A DNA stretch of 64,000 bases from Methyloversatilis thermotolerans (GCF_000372885.1 NZ_KB889967.1:124001-188000); one strand, 5' to 3'; counted from the stretch's first letter, positions 17,381-26,304 are shown. Numbers and translations: made by a program. Notes: a model not told the origin generated them from the letters alone.

Positions 17381-17863
17381 TCAGGCCTCCTTGCGCCGCA
17401 GGCTCTGCAGCGCCAGCTCGAGCGTCAGCGTGGTCATGCCGAGGGCGACGAAGAAATAGGGAATCCACAGCTTCGGTCCCCACAGCGAGGGACTGGTCTT
17501 GCCATCGACCCAGGCCTCGTGGAAGAACTCCCAGGCGTTGAAGGCGATGAAGCCGCAGAAGGCGAAGGTGAGCCCGTCGGCAAGTCGTTGCCGGACACGA
17601 TTGATGCGCGAGGGCAGCATCGTGTCCAGCAGGTCTATCGCGACATGCCCCCGCTCGGCCTGGGTGTGCGCCGCGCCCATGAAGGTGGAAATGATGAGCA
17701 ACATGACGCACAGCTCGATTTCCCAGTCTGTGGGCCATTTCAGCCAGTAACGTACGGCGACCTGCCAGACCAGGATGCCGGCGGCGACGATGATGACGCC
17801 ACCGGACAGATAGGCGACGAGCCGGTTGAACCGGCGCAGCGCGCCGGCGATGAGCGAGAACAT
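17381..17863 (-). CDS. dctQ: TRAP transporter small permease (DctQ type)
   Basis: The 160-residue protein has four transmembrane helices with the DctQ signature WQVAVRYWLKWPTDWEIEL followed by GAAHTQAERGHVAIDLL. It forms the membrane complex with DctM. It is separated by 26 bp from dctP and 1 bp from dctM. Substrate is inferred from the operon only. Confidence 0.9.
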   Translation of the reverse strand: MFSLIAGALRRFNRLVAYLSGGVIIVAAGILVWQVAVRYWLKWPTDWEIELCVMLLIISTFMGAAHTQAERGHVAIDLLDTMLPSRINRVRQRLADGLTFAFCGFIAFNAWEFFHEAWVDGKTSPSLWGPKLWIPYFFVALGMTTLTLELALQSLRRKEA

Positions 17864-17889
17864 GGTTCAACCCTCCCGGACGGTTCAGG

Positions 17890-18930
17890 TCACTTGACCG
17901 AAGTCGCCATGTCCATCCACGTCTTGCCGTCCTTCACCTTTTCGGCAAAGTCCTTCCAGGCGGTCTTCTGGGCGAGATCACGCCACTTGTTGAACGAGGC
18001 TTCGTCCATGTCCACCACCTTGATGCCGGCCTTCGCGAATACCTCGGCTGCACGTTCGTCGTCCTTCTTGGCCTCTTCCATCGCGAATTTTTCGAGGCTC
18101 TGTCCGACCTCCACCATCACCTTCTGCTGTTCCGGCGTGAGCCGGTTGAAGGTGCTCATGGAAATGAGCAGGGGTTCGAACATGTACCAGAAGCTGTGGT
18201 CGCGGCCGGTGGTGAAGGCTTTCGAGGTTTCGTACAGGCGGAAGCTGATGTGCGAGGTGGAGGAGGTGAGCGCGGCGTCGAGCACCTTGGACTGCATGCC
18301 GCTGTAGATTTCGTTCGACGGCACGTTGGTGATGGCCGCACCGGCTTCCTTCAGCATCACGTCCATTTCGCGACTGCCGCCGCGGAACTTGATGCCCTTC
18401 ACGTCATCCGGCGCCACCACCGCCTTGTCGGCCGAGGCGATGCCGCCCGCCTGCCACACCCAGGTGAGGATTTTCATGCCCTTTTCTTCCAGATGCCGCT
18501 CCAGCTTCTGGCCGATGGGCGAGGTGCGCCAGCGCAGGCCCTGTTCGTACGAGGTGATGAGGGCCGGCATCAGCGTGAGGTTCACCTCGGGGACTTCTCC
18601 GCCGCCGTAGGCGAGCGGCAGCACCGTCAGGTCCAGCGCACCCTTGCGCAGCGCGCCGAACTGACTGTTGGTCTTCATCAGCGAGTTGCCGGGATAGACG
18701 GTGATCTTGACCTGGCCATTGGTGCGTTTCTCGACTTCGGCGGCAAACTGCTTGGCCAGCCGGTCGCGGAAATCGCCGTCCGGGGAGGTGGCGGCGGGAA
18801 ACTGGTGCGAAAGCTTGAGTGTGGTCTGGGCCACTGCCGGCTGCGCGGCAACGAGGCCGACCGCCAGGACGGATGTGGACAGTACGGACGCGACAAGGCT
18901 GCGCAGGGCGAAACGGCGCGGGGTATTCAT
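17890..18930 (-). CDS. dctP: TRAP transporter solute-binding protein (DctP type)
   Basis: The 346-residue periplasmic receptor starts with a signal peptide, MNTPRRFALRSLVASVLSTS, probably cut after QPAVA. The mature part opens TTLKLSHQFP and carries GDFRDRLAKQFAAEVEKRTNG and VYPGNSL, and the TRAP receptor segment DVKGIKFRGGSREMDVMLKE, whose Arg usually salt-bridges the substrate carboxylate. GGAGGAGA stands just before the ATG at 18928-18930. It is the first gene of the dctPQM-mdcACDEGBH operon and is divergent from the GntR gene. Confidence 0.92.
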   Translation of the reverse strand: MNTPRRFALRSLVASVLSTSVLAVGLVAAQPAVAQTTLKLSHQFPAATSPDGDFRDRLAKQFAAEVEKRTNGQVKITVYPGNSLMKTNSQFGALRKGALDLTVLPLAYGGGEVPEVNLTLMPALITSYEQGLRWRTSPIGQKLERHLEEKGMKILTWVWQAGGIASADKAVVAPDDVKGIKFRGGSREMDVMLKEAGAAITNVPSNEIYSGMQSKVLDAALTSSTSHISFRLYETSKAFTTGRDHSFWYMFEPLLISMSTFNRLTPEQQKVMVEVGQSLEKFAMEEAKKDDERAAEVFAKAGIKVVDMDEASFNKWRDLAQKTAWKDFAEKVKDGKTWMDMATSVK

Positions 18931-19043
18931 GCAAGTCTCCTCCAGTCGTTTGGATGCATGTCGTGGTGCCGGCGCCCCTTTTTATGTCGAGGGGCTTGCT
19001 TCGGCGAAATACGTCAGATCACTTTTTGTATGTAAGTTGATCA

Positions 19044-19059
19044 AACGTGTATACACGTT
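19044..19059. promoter_or_regulatory. Palindromic operator of the malonate regulator
   Basis: AACGTGTATACACGTT is a perfect 16-bp palindrome in the 193-bp space between dctP and the divergent GntR gene. Known malonate regulators of this family (MatR, MdcY) bind sites built on TTGTATACAA or TCTTGTATACACGA. TTGTATTCAA at 19068-19077 is a weaker second copy. The site could control both directions. Confidence 0.75.
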
Positions 19060-19123
19060 AGGATTCGTTGTATTCAAAGTCAAGCTATGTCTATACTTTT
19101 CCGGAATGCCCGAGGAGCCCGAC

Positions 19124-19804
19124 ATGGACCACGCCCCGGCGCCGCTGCGCCTGTCCGAACAGTTGTGCGAAAAGATCGAGGAACAGATCGTCACCGGGCT
19201 GCTGCGCCCGGGGGCGCGGCTGGATGAGCAGGAGCTGGCGGCCGCTTTCGGCGTTTCACGCACGCCGATACGTGAGGCGCTGATCCAGCTCGCTTCGGCC
19301 GGTCTGGTGGACATGCGGCCGCGGCGCGGCGCCGTGGTGGCGGAAATCGAGCCGCACCGGCTGTGCGAAATGTTCGACGTGATGGCGGAACTGGAAGCCA
19401 TGTGCGCGCGCCTGGCGGCGCGCCGCATCAGCGAGCAGGAAATCGTCGCGCTGCGCGATGCGCACCAGGCCTGCGAGTCGGCACGCGACGCCGACAACCC
19501 GGACGCCTATTACTGGCTCAACGAACTGTTCCACCGCCAGATCTACATGGCCAGTCACAACGGCTTCCTGGCGGAACAGGCGATCAGCCTGCACCGGCGC
19601 CTGCGTCCCTACCGACGGCTGCAGTTGCGCGTGCGCAACCGCATGAAGGTTTCGTATTCCGAGCACCAGTCCATCGTCGATGCCATCGTGGCGGGCGACG
19701 GCGAGCGCGCGGCCGAACTGATACGCGGCCACATACAGGTGCAGGGCGAGCGCTTCACGGACCTGGTTGCGTCGGTGCGGCAGTTGTCCAGCCCTGCCGC
19801 CTGA
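19124..19804 (+). CDS. GntR-family regulator with FCD domain (MatR/MdcY type)
   Basis: The 226-residue protein has an N-terminal winged helix (LRLSEQLCEKIEEQIVTGLL, then GARLDEQELAAAFGVSRTPI) and a C-terminal FCD all-helical ligand domain from about residue 85. The FCD part carries LNELFHRQIYMASHN and SEHQSIVDAIVAGDGERAAE, which hold the metal- or ligand-binding Asn and His residues. The start at 19124 has AGGAG at 19113-19117; the ATG at 19106 lacks one. Divergence from dctPQM-mdc and the TGTATACA-type palindrome between them point to malonate-responsive repression of the operon. Confidence 0.88.
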   Translation: MDHAPAPLRLSEQLCEKIEEQIVTGLLRPGARLDEQELAAAFGVSRTPIREALIQLASAGLVDMRPRRGAVVAEIEPHRLCEMFDVMAELEAMCARLAARRISEQEIVALRDAHQACESARDADNPDAYYWLNELFHRQIYMASHNGFLAEQAISLHRRLRPYRRLQLRVRNRMKVSYSEHQSIVDAIVAGDGERAAELIRGHIQVQGERFTDLVASVRQLSSPAA

Positions 19805-19831
19805 ACACCGTGGCCTCCCGCAGTTGAGGCC

Positions 19832-19863
19832 GCCTTGTACAAGGCCGCGCCGCGCGCCATAAT
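19832..19863 (+). promoter_or_regulatory. Sigma-70-type promoter of trpGDC with an overlapping palindrome
   Basis: TTGTAC at 19835-19840 and CATAAT at 19858-19863 are spaced by 17 bp, a near-consensus pair. The -35 box lies inside the perfect 14-bp palindrome GCCTTGTACAAGGC (19832-19845), a possible operator. Expected transcription start is around 19870, about 205 bp before trpG. Confidence 0.6.
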
Positions 19864-19870
19864 CCGCGGC

Positions 19871-19936
19871 ATGCGCCCGACGATCATCATTCCCGCCCCG
19901 TATTCCGGCCTGCGCTGGCGCAAGCCTGCCGCCTGA
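19871..19936 (+). CDS. Possible short leader peptide upstream of trpG
   Basis: An ATG at 19871 opens a 21-codon frame (MRPTIIIPAPYSGLRWRKPA, then A and stop) with one Trp near its end. The predicted transcription start almost coincides with the ATG, so translation would be leaderless. There is no tandem Trp run and I could not draw a clear terminator/antiterminator pair in the following 140 bp. It may be chance. Confidence 0.25.
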   Translation: MRPTIIIPAPYSGLRWRKPAA

Positions 19937-20075
19937 ACGCCCCGCCCGGCACGCCTCGCGTGCGACCAAGCCCTCCCTTCAACGTATGCCCGCCGTGTCA
20001 GGCGCTGCCTGTCCGTGCGCCGGATGCCGCGAAGGTTGAGAATGCTCCGAAACACGGCCCTCGGAAGACGCCACC

Positions 20076-20651
20076 ATGCTGTTGATGATCGACAATTACG
20101 ACTCCTTCACCTACAACCTCGTGCAGTACTTCGGCGAGCTCGGTGAAGACGTGCGCGTGTATCGCAATGACGAGATCACGCTGGAACAGATCGACGCGCT
20201 GAAGCCGGACCACATCGTGGTGTCGCCCGGACCCTGTTCGCCGAATGAAGCGGGCGTGTCGGTGCCGCTGATCAAGGCCTTTGCCGGCAAGTACCCGATA
20301 CTGGGCGTGTGCCTCGGTCACCAGAGCATAGGCGCGGCTTTCGGCGGCGATGTGGTGCATGCCAGGGTGGTGATGCATGGCAAGACGGCCGCCATCCATC
20401 ATGCCGACCGTGGCATGTTCCGCGGCCTGCCCAACCCGTTCACCGCCATCCGCTACCACTCGCTGGCGGTGTCGCGCGATACCTTGCCCGATTGCCTCGA
20501 GGTGACCGCGTGGACCGACGACGGCGAAATCATGGGTCTGCGCCACAGGACGCTGGCGATCGAAGGGGTGCAGTTCCATCCGGAATCCATCCTGACCGAG
20601 CATGGCCACCAGATGCTGAAGAACTTCCTGGATGAGTTCCGCAAGCCTTGA
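20076..20651 (+). CDS. trpG: Anthranilate synthase component II (glutamine amidotransferase)
   Basis: The 191-residue class I glutamine amidotransferase supplies ammonia to TrpE; in many bacteria the same protein serves 4-amino-4-deoxychorismate synthase. Signatures: [32 protein letters not shown], the nucleophile Cys 79 in [11 protein letters not shown], and the His/Glu pair in [10 protein letters not shown]. Length is standard. It is the first gene of trpGDC, 16 bp before trpD, and has its own promoter because trpE lies 10.9 kb away. Confidence 0.97.
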   Translation: MLLMIDNYDSFTYNLVQYFGELGEDVRVYRNDEITLEQIDALKPDHIVVSPGPCSPNEAGVSVPLIKAFAGKYPILGVCLGHQSIGAAFGGDVVHARVVMHGKTAAIHHADRGMFRGLPNPFTAIRYHSLAVSRDTLPDCLEVTAWTDDGEIMGLRHRTLAIEGVQFHPESILTEHGHQMLKNFLDEFRKP

Positions 20652-20667
20652 GCGAGGAGGGATGGCG

Positions 20668-21702
20668 ATGAGCGGCTTCACCCCGAAACAGGCGCTCGAG
20701 CGCGTGATCGAGCACCGCGAGATCTTCCGCGATGAAATGACCGCGCTGATGCGCCAGATCATGACCGGCGAGGTGTCGCCGCCCTTGATCGCGGCCATCC
20801 TGATCGGGCTGCGCGTGAAGAAGGAAACCGTCGGCGAGATCGCGGCCGCGGCCATGGTCATGCGCGAGCTGTCGATGAAGGTGCCGGTGGACAGCGTGCA
20901 GACGCTGGTCGATACCTGCGGCACCGGCGGCGACGGCGCCCACACCTTCAATATTTCCACCGCGTCGATGTTCGTCGCCGCCGCCGCCGGTGCGCGGGTG
21001 GCCAAGCACGGCGGCCGCGCAAGTTCTTCGCAGAGCGGGTCGGCCGACGTGCTGGAGGCGCTGGGCGTGAACCTCAACCTCGCACCGGAGCAGGTCGCGG
21101 CCTGCATCGAACAGGTGGGCGTCGGCTTCATGTTCGCGCCCAATCACCACAGCGCGATGAAGCACGCGGCACCGGTGCGCCGCGAGCTGGGCGTGCGCAC
21201 GCTGTTCAACATTCTCGGCCCGCTCACCAATCCGGCGGGTGCGGCCAATCAGGTGATGGGCGTGTTTCACGCCGACCTGGTCGGAATACTGGCCCGTGTG
21301 CTGAAGGAACTGGGCTCGCGCAATGTGATGGTGGTGCACGGCCGCGACGGGCTGGACGAACTGTCCATCAGCGGCGAAACCCATGTGGGCGAACTGCGCG
21401 ATGGCGCGGTGCGCGAGTATTCGGTGCATCCGTCCGATCTCGGGCTGGCCGTGCACGCGCTCGATACGCTGCGCGTGGCCGATGTACAGGCGTCGCGCGA
21501 CATGTTGCTGGCGGCGATCGAAGGTCGCTACGCGCCGGCGCGCGACATCGTGCTGCTCAATGCCGGCGCCAGTCTGTACGTGTCGGGCGTGGCCGCCGAT
21601 CTGCGCGACGGTGTGGAGCGCGCCCGCGAGGTGGTGGAATCCGGCGCGGCGCGTGCGCGGCTGGACAAGCTGGCCGAGCTTTCGCGTTCGTTCGCGAATT
21701 GA
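20668..21702 (+). CDS. trpD: Anthranilate phosphoribosyltransferase
   Basis: The 344-residue enzyme joins anthranilate to phosphoribosyl pyrophosphate. It has the PRPP loop [59 protein letters not shown] and [12 protein letters not shown]. The ATG at 20668 is preferred over the one at 20662 because GAGGAGG ends at 20660, which gives proper spacing. trpC follows after 27 bp. Confidence 0.96.
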   Translation: MSGFTPKQALERVIEHREIFRDEMTALMRQIMTGEVSPPLIAAILIGLRVKKETVGEIAAAAMVMRELSMKVPVDSVQTLVDTCGTGGDGAHTFNISTASMFVAAAAGARVAKHGGRASSSQSGSADVLEALGVNLNLAPEQVAACIEQVGVGFMFAPNHHSAMKHAAPVRRELGVRTLFNILGPLTNPAGAANQVMGVFHADLVGILARVLKELGSRNVMVVHGRDGLDELSISGETHVGELRDGAVREYSVHPSDLGLAVHALDTLRVADVQASRDMLLAAIEGRYAPARDIVLLNAGASLYVSGVAADLRDGVERAREVVESGAARARLDKLAELSRSFAN

Positions 21703-21729
21703 AGTCAACCGAGGCAACAGAGACCGGAC

Positions 21730-22566
21730 ATGTCCGACATCCTGCAGAAGATTCTGGCGACCAAGCGGGAAGAGATCGCCGCCGGTCATGTGCGCGAACC
21801 GATGGAGCGTCTGCGCGACCGCGCCGCCAGCCAGTCGCCCGTGCGCGATTTCGCTGCCGCACTGAAGACGCGGGTAGCCGTGAACAAGCCGGCGGTGATC
21901 GCCGAAGTGAAGAAGGCCAGCCCGTCGAAGGGCGTGCTGCGCGCCGATTTCCGTCCTGCCGACATTGCCCGTTCCTACCAGGCGGGCGGCGCAGCCTGTC
22001 TGTCGGTGCTGACCGACCGAGAGTACTTCCAGGGCAGCCCGGATTACCTGGTCGAGGCGCGCGCGGCCTGCAGCCTGCCGGTATTGCGCAAGGACTTCAT
22101 CATCGATCCTTATCAGGTGGTCGAGGCGCGGGCGATGGGCGCCGACTGCATCCTGCTCATCGTTGCCGCCTTCCTGCCGCCTTCGGGCGAGGCCGATGCC
22201 GCACAGAAGGCGCGGGCGGTGGCCGACATGCGCGCGCTGGAATCGCTGGCGGCGGAACTGGGCATGGCGGTGCTGGTGGAAAGCCACGACGCGGGCGAAC
22301 TCGACCTCGCGCTGCGGCTCGATACACCGCTGATGGGCATCAACAACCGCAGTCTGCGCACCTTCGAGGTATCGCTGGATTTCACGTTGTCCCAGCTCGA
22401 GCGCATTCCGGCCGACCGCCTCGTGATTACCGAAAGCGGCATCCTGGCGCCGGAGCACGTCGCGACCATGCGGGCGCGCGACGTGCACGCCTTCCTGGTC
22501 GGCGAAGCCTTCATGCGCGCTGCCGACCCCGGGGCCGAGCTGGCGCGCCTGTTCGGCACCGCCTGA
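21730..22566 (+). CDS. trpC: Indole-3-glycerol-phosphate synthase
   Basis: The 278-residue TIM-barrel enzyme closes the indole ring. It begins [19 protein letters not shown] and carries [19 protein letters not shown] with the catalytic Lys, [34 protein letters not shown]-type phosphate elements and [12 protein letters not shown]. It is a monofunctional TrpC (no trpF fusion). trpF, trpB and trpA are not in the window. The gene ends 1 bp from the convergent Spy-like gene. Confidence 0.96.
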   Translation: MSDILQKILATKREEIAAGHVREPMERLRDRAASQSPVRDFAAALKTRVAVNKPAVIAEVKKASPSKGVLRADFRPADIARSYQAGGAACLSVLTDREYFQGSPDYLVEARAACSLPVLRKDFIIDPYQVVEARAMGADCILLIVAAFLPPSGEADAAQKARAVADMRALESLAAELGMAVLVESHDAGELDLALRLDTPLMGINNRSLRTFEVSLDFTLSQLERIPADRLVITESGILAPEHVATMRARDVHAFLVGEAFMRAADPGAELARLFGTA

Positions 22567-23151
22567 TCAGCCGCGCGGCGCGTCCGGCGGGCCGTCGCCG
22601 TGGCGCGGCGGGCGGCCGTGCGGTCCGCGCGCTCCGGCGGGGCCGCCTGCGCCCAGCATGGACAGTTCCTTCGCAGCCTCCTTGCGCTGCGCAGGTGTCA
22701 GCACCTCGGCCAGATCGGTCACCGTACGCGTCATCAGGCGGGAGGCCTGATCCATGTGCGACTGGCGCATCGTCCTTTGCTGTTCGATGGCGTCGCGATC
22801 CAGCGTGTCGGCGGTCAGCAGTTGCAGCATCCTTTCATGACGCTCGCCCGGTTTGCCGTCGCTGTCGCGCAATCTGGCCATTTCCTCGTTCGCGGCCCGC
22901 ACGATGTCGCGTGCGCGCGCTTTCTGGTCCTCGCTGGCGCCGACCCGGCTGAACAACCGGTCAACCTTCATTTCCATCCGTTTGCCCATATCCTTCGGCC
23001 CGTGGTTGCACGGCCCCTGATGGCGAGGCGGCGGACCATCGCGGCCTTCCGCATGCGCGGGCAGGTTGACCGCGAGAAGGCCGGACAGGGCGCCTGCCGC
23101 GGCGAGTGAGGCCAGCAGCGATCTCTTTCCGTACGCGTTGGGTTTCATCAT
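22567..23151 (-). CDS. Spy/CpxP-like periplasmic protein
   Basis: The 194-residue protein has a signal peptide with a hydrophobic core (SLLASLAAAGALSGLLAV) ending in AHA, then a helical, His- and Pro-rich mature part. VDRLFSRVGASEDQKARARD and VLTPAQRKEAAKEL match the two LTxxQ-type repeats of the Spy/CpxP family of ATP-independent periplasmic chaperones and stress sensors. The C-terminus is a Gly/Pro/His tail that could bind metal. Two ATG codons lie in tandem at 23149-23151 and 23146-23148; GGAG precedes them. A direct repeat like a CpxR box lies 77 bp upstream. Confidence 0.8.
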   Translation of the reverse strand: MMKPNAYGKRSLLASLAAAGALSGLLAVNLPAHAEGRDGPPPRHQGPCNHGPKDMGKRMEMKVDRLFSRVGASEDQKARARDIVRAANEEMARLRDSDGKPGERHERMLQLLTADTLDRDAIEQQRTMRQSHMDQASRLMTRTVTDLAEVLTPAQRKEAAKELSMLGAGGPAGARGPHGRPPRHGDGPPDAPRG

Positions 23152-23227
23152 TCGTTCTCCATTCGCCGGAATGCTCCGGTAGCGCAGACAGCTTGTCGCG
23201 CGGTCGTAAACCCCGGTTTCGAGTGGC

Positions 23228-23241
23228 GTAACGATTTGTAA
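23228..23241 (-). promoter_or_regulatory. Possible CpxR-type box upstream of the Spy-like gene
   Basis: GTAACGATTTGTAA is a direct repeat of GTAA with a 6-bp gap, close to the CpxR consensus GTAAA-N5-GTAA. Spy and CpxP are classic Cpx targets. The box reads on the plus strand, opposite to the gene. The remainder of 23152-23552 shows no gene. Confidence 0.35.
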
Positions 23242-23552
23242 TGGTTGCCGCTTCGCGCGAAGTCCTGCACCGGTGTTCGGCTTGCGGCCGGGGCGGGCGA
23301 CGATCGGTTGCACGGGCCGGAGAAATTCTCCGTATCCCAGCATTGGCGCGGGTTTCGGCTATTTTGCTGCGGTATCATGGGCGAACAGGATGAGGCGTCG
23401 TTCCGGACAACTGCGGGTTTCCGGCCCGGCGCGCTCCGGATGAAGGCCGAAAAACGGGGGGCGTGACCCATTCATCTCCCGGAGCGGCCAGATAAAACCA
23501 AAGAGGTCAGCGCCGGAACACGGTATCCGGCGACAACAGGGCGTTCCTCAGC

Positions 23553-25661
23553 ATGTGTCCCCACGACAGCGCGATCGACGGTGTTCTGCCGTCCGGGCTG
23601 CCTACGCTGCCGTTTCTGGCGGGCGTGGTGCTCGGCGAGCGGGCGTTGCCGTCCGGCGCCGATGCGCCGGCGGCACTGCTGCGCCTCGATCCGCTGTGGG
23701 TGCTGCGTCTGCTGCGCGCCTCCGCCACGCTTGCGCTGCCTTCGTCGGACCGCGTGGCACAGCGCTTCGAAACGACGCTCGCTGTCTGCGGGCAGGCACT
23801 GTTGCGCGCCGCCGTGCTGGCCGACTTTGACGAACGCCAGAGTGGCCGGTTGCCCGATCCAGCCCGCTGCCGTTTCCAGTTGCATTCGCTGCTGTGTGCG
23901 CATATCGCACGCGAGCTCGCGCAGGCGACCGGGCAGTGCGATATGGACGAGGCGTTCTTCGCCGGTCTGCTCGCCGATGTGGCGCTGCTCCTGCTGGCGC
24001 GCAGCGAAGCGGGGGCGCAACGCATGGCGCAGGTCGCGGATGAGCATGCCCTGGCATCGGCCGAGATCGAGGCGGTCGGCGAACACCATGGCGCCATGGC
24101 GGCGCGGCTTCTGCACGGCTGCGCCTCGGACGAACTGCTCGATGCCTTGCGCTTTTCGCATGCCGCAGCCGATCTGTTTGCCGACGCACCGGTTCTGGTC
24201 CGCATTCTGCGCGCTGCAGAAGAGCTGTCCGGTGGAAGTCCGAATGATCTGGATGTCCGGCTGTCCATCGCTTCGGCATTGCTCAAACTGCCTCCGGACG
24301 CCGTGGCGATGGCGCTTGCGCGCGCGCGCGACGGCACCGCCACGGCGGCCGCCTGGCTTGAGCTTCCGGCCGCCGAATGTCTGGTCGACGAAGCCTGGGT
24401 GTTCCGGCCGGAGGCGCATACCGTGTCGGCCGGGGCGCCGGACGAGCGCCTGCTGCGCCGGCTCGCGCGCGATGGGCTGTTGGGCAAGGCCTTCGGTCAT
24501 GGAGGAGATGCCGGCATCTGGGCGCAGTTCCGCGTTGCCTGCGCCCTACTGTGCGACTGCGTGCCGCTGCGCGGCTGGCGCAGCGAACCTGGAAGCCCCT
24601 TGTGGCCGGCCATCGATGGTGGCACGACCGAGGTGCGCGAGGCGCTCGATCTGTCGCCGCTCACGAGCGTGCGCGAGCAACTGATCGCGGGCCGGCCGGT
24701 ATGGCTGGAGGACCGGCTCGCCATTCAGGCTCTGCCGGTCAACCTGCAGCGGCAACTGGCCGCGCGCGGCGAACACCGGGTGGTCTTGCTGCTGCCTTTG
24801 CCGGCCAGCGGCCTGGTCGAGGCGGTGGCGTTGTTCCGGCTCGATCTTGCCCAGCACCGAGCGCTGTCGGCCGACCCCGAGGCCTTGCTGGCGCTTGCCG
24901 CGGCTGCGGGCGGCGCATTTGCCCACCACCACCGCCAGCATCGCGAACTGACGGAACAGCGCCGTGCGCTTTCCGAACATGGCCAGCGCGCCATCCGCCA
25001 TCTGCGCAGCGAGCTGCATTCGCCGATCGCACTGTCCCGGCAGCAGATCAAGGCCATGCGCCTGAAGATGGGCGCGGAGTCGCTGGTCGAGCCGGAGATG
25101 GGCGTGCTCGGCGATCAGATCCAGCGCATCGAAACGGTTCTGGAGCAGTTCGAAGCGAGGCCCTCGGACGTGTCGGTCGAGGTGCAGCGCGTCGATCTCA
25201 ATCAGCTCGTCGAACAGGTGGTGGCAGACGCGGAGCAGCGTCTGTTCCGCAACCGTGTGCTCACCACCGAAATGCATCTGGACAGCGCCTTGCCACCTCT
25301 GCATCTGCCGGCGGCGGTCATCCGCAACGTGCTGGTCAGCCTCATTGCGGTCAGTGCCGACCAGTTCGGGGCAAAGGGGCGCATCGCCTTCAGCACCGCG
25401 GAAGGATTGGTGGTGAATGGCACCGCCTTCGCCGAAATCCGCGTACGTGACTTCGGTCGTGGCATGGATTCCGCGCGGCTGGCGGAACTGTTCGCCGGGG
25501 ATGGCAGCCAGGGCGGGCGCGGGCGGCTCAGTCAGGCGCTCGCCGAAGTGAAGGCGCTGGGCGGATCGCTGTCGTGCAAGAGCGCGGTCGGGCAGGGCAC
25601 CGTGTTCCAGATACTGCTGCCGAGGACCACGCGGCGCGCCAGCGTGATCCCGGTGCTGTGA
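23553..25661 (+). CDS. HDOD-like/histidine-kinase-ATPase fusion protein
   Basis: The 702-residue soluble protein starts with a helical HDOD-like region (about residues 20-260; it carries LDPLWVLRLLRASATLALPS and a helix bundle). A middle region follows that could be GAF-like (about 300-450), then a coiled segment and a C-terminal HATPase domain. In the dimerisation helix the usual SHELRTPL-type H-box reads RSELHSPIAL, so Ser 486 stands where the phosphoacceptor His is expected. The ATPase has VRDFGRGMD (Asp 633) and GGSLSCKSAVGQGTVFQILL. It probably acts as a regulatory ATPase or docks with another kinase. It stands alone, convergent with the HNH gene. A weak sigma-28-like motif lies at 23493-23519. 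Confidence 0.6.
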   Translation: MCPHDSAIDGVLPSGLPTLPFLAGVVLGERALPSGADAPAALLRLDPLWVLRLLRASATLALPSSDRVAQRFETTLAVCGQALLRAAVLADFDERQSGRLPDPARCRFQLHSLLCAHIARELAQATGQCDMDEAFFAGLLADVALLLLARSEAGAQRMAQVADEHALASAEIEAVGEHHGAMAARLLHGCASDELLDALRFSHAAADLFADAPVLVRILRAAEELSGGSPNDLDVRLSIASALLKLPPDAVAMALARARDGTATAAAWLELPAAECLVDEAWVFRPEAHTVSAGAPDERLLRRLARDGLLGKAFGHGGDAGIWAQFRVACALLCDCVPLRGWRSEPGSPLWPAIDGGTTEVREALDLSPLTSVREQLIAGRPVWLEDRLAIQALPVNLQRQLAARGEHRVVLLLPLPASGLVEAVALFRLDLAQHRALSADPEALLALAAAAGGAFAHHHRQHRELTEQRRALSEHGQRAIRHLRSELHSPIALSRQQIKAMRLKMGAESLVEPEMGVLGDQIQRIETVLEQFEARPSDVSVEVQRVDLNQLVEQVVADAEQRLFRNRVLTTEMHLDSALPPLHLPAAVIRNVLVSLIAVSADQFGAKGRIAFSTAEGLVVNGTAFAEIRVRDFGRGMDSARLAELFAGDGSQGGRGRLSQALAEVKALGGSLSCKSAVGQGTVFQILLPRTTRRASVIPVL

Positions 25662-25674
25662 GCACGCGGACGGC

Positions 25675-26304
25675 TCACACCGCGACCGGTATCTGTTTCC
25701 AGCGACTGTTGGCGTTCACGTGCTGCGCCAGGAAATCCATCTGATCGGCCAGGATGTTGCGGTTGCTCAGGATGAGGTATTCGGCCTTGTTCGGTACGTA
25801 AGGCGTATACAGCAACTGCATGTGAGCCTGTTCCGGCGTACGGCCGCTCTTGCGCTGGTTGCAGGGCCGGCAACAGGTGACCACATTCATCCACAGGTCG
25901 CGTCCGCCCTGGGATACCGGCACGATGTGGTCGCGGGTGAGCTTCTGGTATGAGAATTCACCGCCGCAGTAGGCGCAGATCGACCGGTCTCGATGGAACA
26001 GTTCGCGGTTGTTCAGCGGCGGCACCGCAGCCTGCAGCTTGTGCGCATGACTGCGACCCTTGATCGCGATGATGCTGTTGGTGCGTATGCAGGACTGTTC
26101 GCCCGTGCTGCGATTGATGCCGCCCCGGATTTCGAACTCGTGACTGCCCGCGACCCAGGCGACCAGGTCCTTGGCATGATAGAACACCGCGTGCTGCCAG
26201 CTTATCCAGCGATGTGGCACGCCATTGGCATCCAGCGTCAGAATCCACGGATGCGTCCGGCGACGCGCCTCATGGAATGTGGTCCGGGAGGGCTGCTCCA
26301 GCAT
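25675..26304 (-). CDS. HNH endonuclease
   Basis: The 209-residue protein has a complete HNH/zinc-ribbon nuclease centre: CAYCGGEF, then LTRDHIVPVSQGG with the catalytic DH, WMNVVTCCRPCNQRKSGRTP with the second Cys pair, and the Asn. The N-terminal part (about 110 residues, including RWISWQHAVFYHAKDLVAWV) is typical of chromosomally encoded HNH proteins common in Betaproteobacteria, which have no known restriction partner. The start is the ATG at 26302-26304. It may be a housekeeping nuclease; no phage or restriction genes are nearby. Confidence 0.85.
   Translation of the reverse strand: MLEQPSRTTFHEARRRTHPWILTLDANGVPHRWISWQHAVFYHAKDLVAWVAGSHEFEIRGGINRSTGEQSCIRTNSIIAIKGRSHAHKLQAAVPPLNNRELFHRDRSICAYCGGEFSYQKLTRDHIVPVSQGGRDLWMNVVTCCRPCNQRKSGRTPEQAHMQLLYTPYVPNKAEYLILSNRNILADQMDFLAQHVNANSRWKQIPVAV

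Noticed and set aside
23493-23519. Sigma-28 promoter before the HDOD-kinase gene
   Set aside because: TAAAACCA-N11-GCCGGAAC has the right spacing but poor boxes, and the gene lies outside the motility island; left as a weak note only.
25675-26304. HNH endonuclease as part of a restriction or defence system
   Set aside because: No methyltransferase, phage or toxin-antitoxin partner is adjacent; this HNH type is common as a lone chromosomal gene.
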